A stretch of DNA of 64,000 nucleotides from Echinometra lucunter. Taxonomy: Eukaryota > Echinodermata > Echinoidea > Camarodonta > Echinometridae. The translations under genes and the position numbers were made by a program. Of this stretch, positions 59,081 through 64,000 are shown piece by piece; within the stretch, counting starts at the first letter, position 1, and each line of letters starts with the position of its first letter. The stretch lies in the NCBI GenBank assembly GCA_029962745.1, contig CM057152.1:25728507-25792506 (forward strand). Reading direction: 5' to 3'. The notes beneath the pieces were generated by a model that saw only the letters and a list, made by a program, of their open reading frames with translations, had not been told where the DNA came from and did not search any database.

Positions 59081-60099
59081 TGATAGATATAAAAAAAATG
59101 TAAATAAAGTTTACTCTGTTAGTGAGGTGAATTATTATTAGGTAACAATCTGGCGTAGTCACAAGCTGCTCATGTCTTACTAGGGTTTTATCATATTTAA
59201 CAAGGAATATATCCTTTTAAAGTACTTTCTGGACGTATTGATTTAACCAAGGCTATAAAGACTGTGCATGCATGGGAAGCATTCTTGCGAATTTACTATT
59301 ATAATTGTGTTGTACCGGATTTAATGCGAGTTCAGAAACAATAACTACTATTATAACTGCTACTATGCACTATGTGAATTAGCTAGTTAATGAGTAAAGA
59401 CATTACACTGTCAAAGGAATTAAAAAAACTCGAAATGTAATAATAATGTTCTCTTAATTTGTATTTTTTTCAAGCTCACACGATATAAAGATAAATACGA
59501 TAAATACTTTCGCTCCGAAAGGCTGTCAAGGAAAATTTCATTTCATTTCATTTCATTTCACTGAATTTATCTCCTTCGACAACAAATAAAATACAAAGTC
59601 CTAGAATAAAAGATGAGACATTACTGTGGAGCGATTGTTTTTTTTTTTTTTAAGTTTTTATTAAGATTTTATTGCCCATTTTAAATTTACCTAAGTAGAA
59701 ATATAGTAGAAATATTTATAACATTTCAAGTATTCTTAGATCAATATCTTTTCTATTCCTTTTTTAACACCCCTTCTAAACTCGGGTTCATTATTTTTGT
59801 TGTATAATTAAGAAATTGAATGGAAAAAAGAGATTTTCTAATGCTATTCTTGGAAAATTTGTCTTCTTCTCGCTTTTAATATTCCAAATTAAAAGAGTCA
59901 TGGCTACATAGCGATTTATCAATTTCCTATCAATTCTTATGCTTTTCCTTGCATAAATCCACAATCCATTAATTTGCATTTAAGTATTTTTCGCTGACCA
60001 TTAATCCACACTCGGCGGACATTTTAATGATAGATTACATGTACTTGTTTATTGATACTTTTCTTCAAATATTTCTTGTTCATTCTCACAACTTTGCAA
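59081..60099. other. Non-coding stretch
   Basis: A TTTCA run at 59,537-59,560 may be the inverted tail of a retroposon. No gene seen. Confidence 0.35.
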
Positions 60100-60200
60100 G
60101 ACTTTACTGTATTACCCCCAGGCAATGTCAGGAGCCTACAGCCAGCAAGCTTTGCTTTTACCCTAGGCTCCTTCAAGAAAATTGAATTGAATTGAATTCA
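60100..60200 (+). mobile_element. Retroposon 3' end with TTGAA tail
   Basis: CCCCCAGGCAATGTCAGGAG and ACCCTAGGCTCCTTCAAGAA lead into a GAATT/TTGAA run. Same tail type as at 95-113. Confidence 0.45.
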
Positions 60201-62589
60201 TATCCTCATTTCCAATTTTCTTAGTCATTATTTTACAAGTAACGACAAGCAACCAAAGTGATGTAATATATCTTTCGTATGTACCTATGTTTATTGAAAT
60301 TACCCTGTATTCTTCTTCATATTGAATTTACAATATGTACACAAATGAAATGAAATGTGAATAAAGCGAACCTTGAACATTATTAGAATAGACAGGAGAA
60401 CTGAAAAACATTGTTCAAAGAACTTAGGATGGGTATACGGAGTTCAGTTCAATTCAGTTCAGTTCAAAGTATTTTTTATTTCTCATGGATCAAAAAAAAA
60501 AAAAACACTTACAAGACATTACAAGATAACATTTAATATATGACAAATGCATATAAGAAAAGCATGAAATTAACTAAAGGAAGCCGAGTTTGTAGAACAT
60601 TAGTGCCTCGGTGAGTTTAAGAAATAAATTTGTACATACAAAATATGGGATATTACACATTGCCTTGAAGAAAAGATAAAAGAACCAAACAAGGAAAGGA
60701 GAACAAGGCTACAAAAAGGAGAAAATGAAGAAGGAGATGAGAAGAAAGAGAGCATGAGGAGATAGAGAAGGAACTAAGGAAAAGACAAAAAGACAAAAGA
60801 AAAAACAGAAGGCACAGGTGCGGAGAAAGGGTTCCACGTATCACACCATTCAAGCTGAATCACAAGTGTACATGAGGGAAACGAAGAAGACGATAATTCA
60901 AAATCAAGTGTACGATGCCAGAAATAATTGTTTCAAATATTTTTGAAGGGCGAGAGCCTAGAAATCGATTTATCGAGATGGGTCATTTCCGTTCCAACAC
61001 TATGGTTCAGTAAAAAAATATAGTTCTATGGGTGGGAAAGGCCGTAAAAGTGGGGGATGATACTGGTTTGAATGTACTGTGGGATATGAGTATATTTTGT
61101 AATTTCTTGTAAAAAATAGAAATGAGAGGGGAGGGCAACGTATTTTTCGCCATCTGAAACACGAAAATTCTTAAATGTCTATTAACGAACCAGGATATTC
61201 ATTTTCACTCAAAACTTGACATTCATAGGCAAAAATTGCAGAAAAAAGAAGAATTGTTAGACAAATGAATTCACTATAAGAATAATTTTCAAATGGAAGC
61301 AGCTTGTTATGCTCTTTTGAATTCTCTATTATAGTATATCGCTAAATGTTCGTGTATATTATATGGGCCTTTGCATATGCAGCGGAGTCTGGATAAAGTC
61401 TTGAATTGAATTGACTGAACAATTGAAATGCACATGAATCAGGATGGACAGGAAAAGATTATGATACGAGACCAGCTGGGTAATTCTGGGTCTGCAGAGA
61501 CTAGAGATGGTTATACGCGACTGATCTGAGCAGTGAAGTGGCCGCGGGTTATACCCGATCTAATAATATGCGTTTTTCTGTACCCCCAGGCTGTATACCA
61601 CAGGTAATAAATCTGCGTGAAAGCAGGTAAAATCAAATCTAGTAGTATAATAAAAGTTTACTGAAATCAGTCTGAAGAAAACAATTACATTACTTGTCCT
61701 TCTTTGGACGCTAGAAAATGAATCAAAACAACTATCAAAGTGATCAATTTCGATTCTTCAAGCACTGGCTATCATATCTGTTAAGAAAATAATCATGTTT
61801 GACAAAGTCTGTATAAAATGTATATGTAGTGTTATCTAATGTTGTAAAATATTTTTTTTTACAAAACATTAGACGTATGGCGGAAAAGAATGCCTGTCAT
61901 AATCACCTCCAATTTCTTATAATCACAGAATCAACTGGAAAATGGTTTTCACGCTAACATGACCAAATATGTCGTAACATGGAGTGGGATGTGAAAAAAC
62001 GTTATCAGTTTGAAAGAGTCTTTCAGATCTCATCCCCATTTACGAAGTTTAAATGTTCTCATTGATTGGTTTCATGTTTGACAAAAAGGTGTTTGAACGT
62101 ATGTACCAAACACCCTGTAATTCCCATACTCCTACTCCAAGCCTAGTATCGTTTCCATAACTCCTTTTTTCATTATGCCTAACCCGCCGATTAAGTCCCA
62201 ACTTGTCCTTAAGTCCTTTGTTAATGCATTCGCTTTACATGAGGTTTAGGTTCAGAAAAAACAAAATTTACATTATGTTCAGCGCCCGAAGGAAATCTGA
62301 AAAAGAAAGAAAGAGAGAGAGAAAGAGAGAGAAGGAAATTCAAAAAATATTTTACTCTTTATAGTATAGAAGATGATTCGTGACAAGGGCGTTTTGAGAA
62401 AAATATAATTTAAAAAAAATCTGTAATATACTTAATCATACGTCATCACTGAGTCAATCACAGTCACATTTAAGCCCGATGCTTCATTGAAACTACATGA
62501 ATTACCGTTTCATTAGTACATTCTTCATGTTCTTGGAAATAGAATAATATATTTATAACTGCCTTTACCACCTAGTTAATTGCGTTACA
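60201..62589. other. Non-coding stretch
   Basis: Short AGTTC tandem run at 60,441-60,470 and purine-rich 60,660-60,800. No supported gene. Confidence 0.35.
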
Positions 62590-62712
62590 ATCATCCTCAT
62601 CCTCATCATTATCATTATTATTATTATCATCATCATTATTACTATCATTATTACTTTTTATCATCATTATTATCATTGTTGTTATTATTATCATTATCAT
62701 TATTAGTAGTAT
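62590..62712 (+). repeat. (ATC)n/(ATT)n microsatellite
   Basis: Imperfect trinucleotide run of ATC, ATT and GTT units. Confidence 0.9.
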
Positions 62713-64000
62713 TAGTGTCCAAAGAAATATCTCAGACTTAAACGCTCGTGCACTTCATACACAAGGCATCAATATAGCTTACCACTGGGCCACTGAAGTA
62801 CATGCAATACAAAATGAATTCGATTTTGAGCCTTCTAGTAAATTACGAAAGTTTGTCTGTATAAAAAAACCCCACTATTATTATCACGTATCATTTAAGA
62901 GAAGCTTATAACGCTGCGCAAACATGGCAAATGATCAACTGAAAGAAATCTGAACTTTTGCAAAATTCAGAGATAAAGGCCCTTTATGTTGATGTAAAAG
63001 AAGATCATAGCATGTGCTGAGTGATGTTGCATTTTCAAAATTAACTTGCAGTCATTTTCTTGTTTTAGTCATTTAATACATCTCGCAAACTGGGAAACAT
63101 GAAATTTATTGTGCAGAGTTTTTTTCAATTGAATTAGGAGATAATTTTCATTGCCAATTTTTACCACTTTGAACTAAAGCGGAAATAATGACTACCTCTA
63201 TGGCATGGCGCCTGTGCTAAAGGTTGTGTTTCATTCCATAATGAAAAACGACAAGGTTTTAATAAATGTGATTAAAGAAACGTCATAGTGAGGTTTCATT
63301 TTTAGCTGGTAACATGTTGAATTTATTGACAAATATTATAACGGAATGGGGACGAATGTGCTTAGAATCGAATAAAGGGAGAAGATAAGAAGAAAGTATA
63401 TAAAGTACAGAGAGAACAGCAACCTATCATGATTATGTTATCAAAGGCCACAGACTTTTTCTTCTTGAGTATATCTATAACTAAATAATTCTTGTTTAGT
63501 ACATATTGTTTATTTGATAAAGGAAAAACATGATTATTTTCTGAATCAACATGATCAATGAACAATTAAATTCCTTAGTGCGATCAGTTTTCTATCTTGA
63601 GGAAATAAAACTTCCCAGGTTTAATATATGATTTTATACTCTATCACAACAATCAACTCTAATCAAAGTGAATTGATGCTTCATTCCTCTTTACTGATGT
63701 AAAGTTTAGTCGTATTTAGAGCTGATATGAAAAAAAAAAGAGAAAGGGGCAAGGTTCCCATATCACAAGGAAGGAACCTTCTTTTTTATTAGCACGATAT
63801 GAAATTATCTTGTTATAGTTTTGATTTAGCAGATTTCTTGATAAATGAAAGAGAAATACTAGTTATTGCGTTTAAACGTGCGGGCGCCACAGTGTATACT
63901 CCCATCTCTGTCTTGTGATTTTGTCACAGATCAAGTTCCTTCATCTTGATGTTCTAAACCAATATATAGTATGGACCTCACGAAGGAATGGTCTAATATT
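62713..64000. other. Non-coding stretch
   Basis: AT-rich. Only a small AAGGTTC...GAACCTT hairpin at 63,751-63,780 stands out; no gene seen. Confidence 0.35.

Noticed and set aside
63751..63780. Terminator-like hairpin next to a T run
   Set aside because: Short, no gene upstream, and bacterial-type terminators are not expected in this genome.

Overview
The window is metazoan nuclear DNA: intron-containing genes, a low coding fraction, abundant non-LTR retrotransposon (LINE) debris, small palindromic DNA transposons and simple repeats. A five-exon ciliary-type opsin and the repeat style (L2/CR1-like LINE ends, poly-G/C-bearing short elements, pentanucleotide retroposon tails) suggest a marine deuterostome, most likely an echinoderm such as a sea urchin. 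That assignment is inference; no species marker was identified.

Two host genes are well supported. (1) On the plus strand, 16,626-17,795 joined to 20,695-21,429 encodes a 634-residue Ser/Pro/Arg-rich, probably disordered phosphoprotein that I do not recognise. (2) On the minus strand, an opsin gene runs from 40,747 down to 28,750. Five exons join in frame (451+195+134+240+465 bp, 494 residues). It has seven transmembrane segments, the retinal-binding lysine (K324), NPIIY, a helix-8 NKQF junction and palmitoylatable cysteines. Its E/DRY motif is replaced by QRC. The two genes are convergent, with about 7.3 kb between their stop codons.

The rest is mobile and repetitive DNA. At 0.15-4.0 kb lies a decayed LINE (minus). 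At 4.5 kb is a tRNA-like sequence split by a retroposon end. At 6.2-7.8 kb is a broken coiled-coil/SGNH-like ORF. At 9.0-10.4 kb is an element built from degenerate TGCCCCTTTT units, with a second copy at 43.7-44.7 kb. At 12.2-13.0 kb are hairpin-rich short elements, and at 14-19 kb a GGCCGTACGC-ended MITE family, one copy with a 9-bp target duplication. Opsin introns hold a TIR element (30.9-31.9 kb) and a nearly intact CR1/L2-group LINE (33.2-36.9 kb) nested in a palindromic element. Upstream of the opsin are LINE fragments of two further types (38.6-45.1 kb).

The right part contains a 3-kb inverted repeat (48.1-51.1 kb), then a run of short palindromic elements (51.6-53.7 kb), a tRNA-derived SINE (54.8 kb) and two L2/CR1 3' ends. 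One of these is split by a TA-flanked MITE at 58.2-58.5 kb. From 59 to 64 kb I see only AT-rich non-coding DNA with short repeats and no supported gene.
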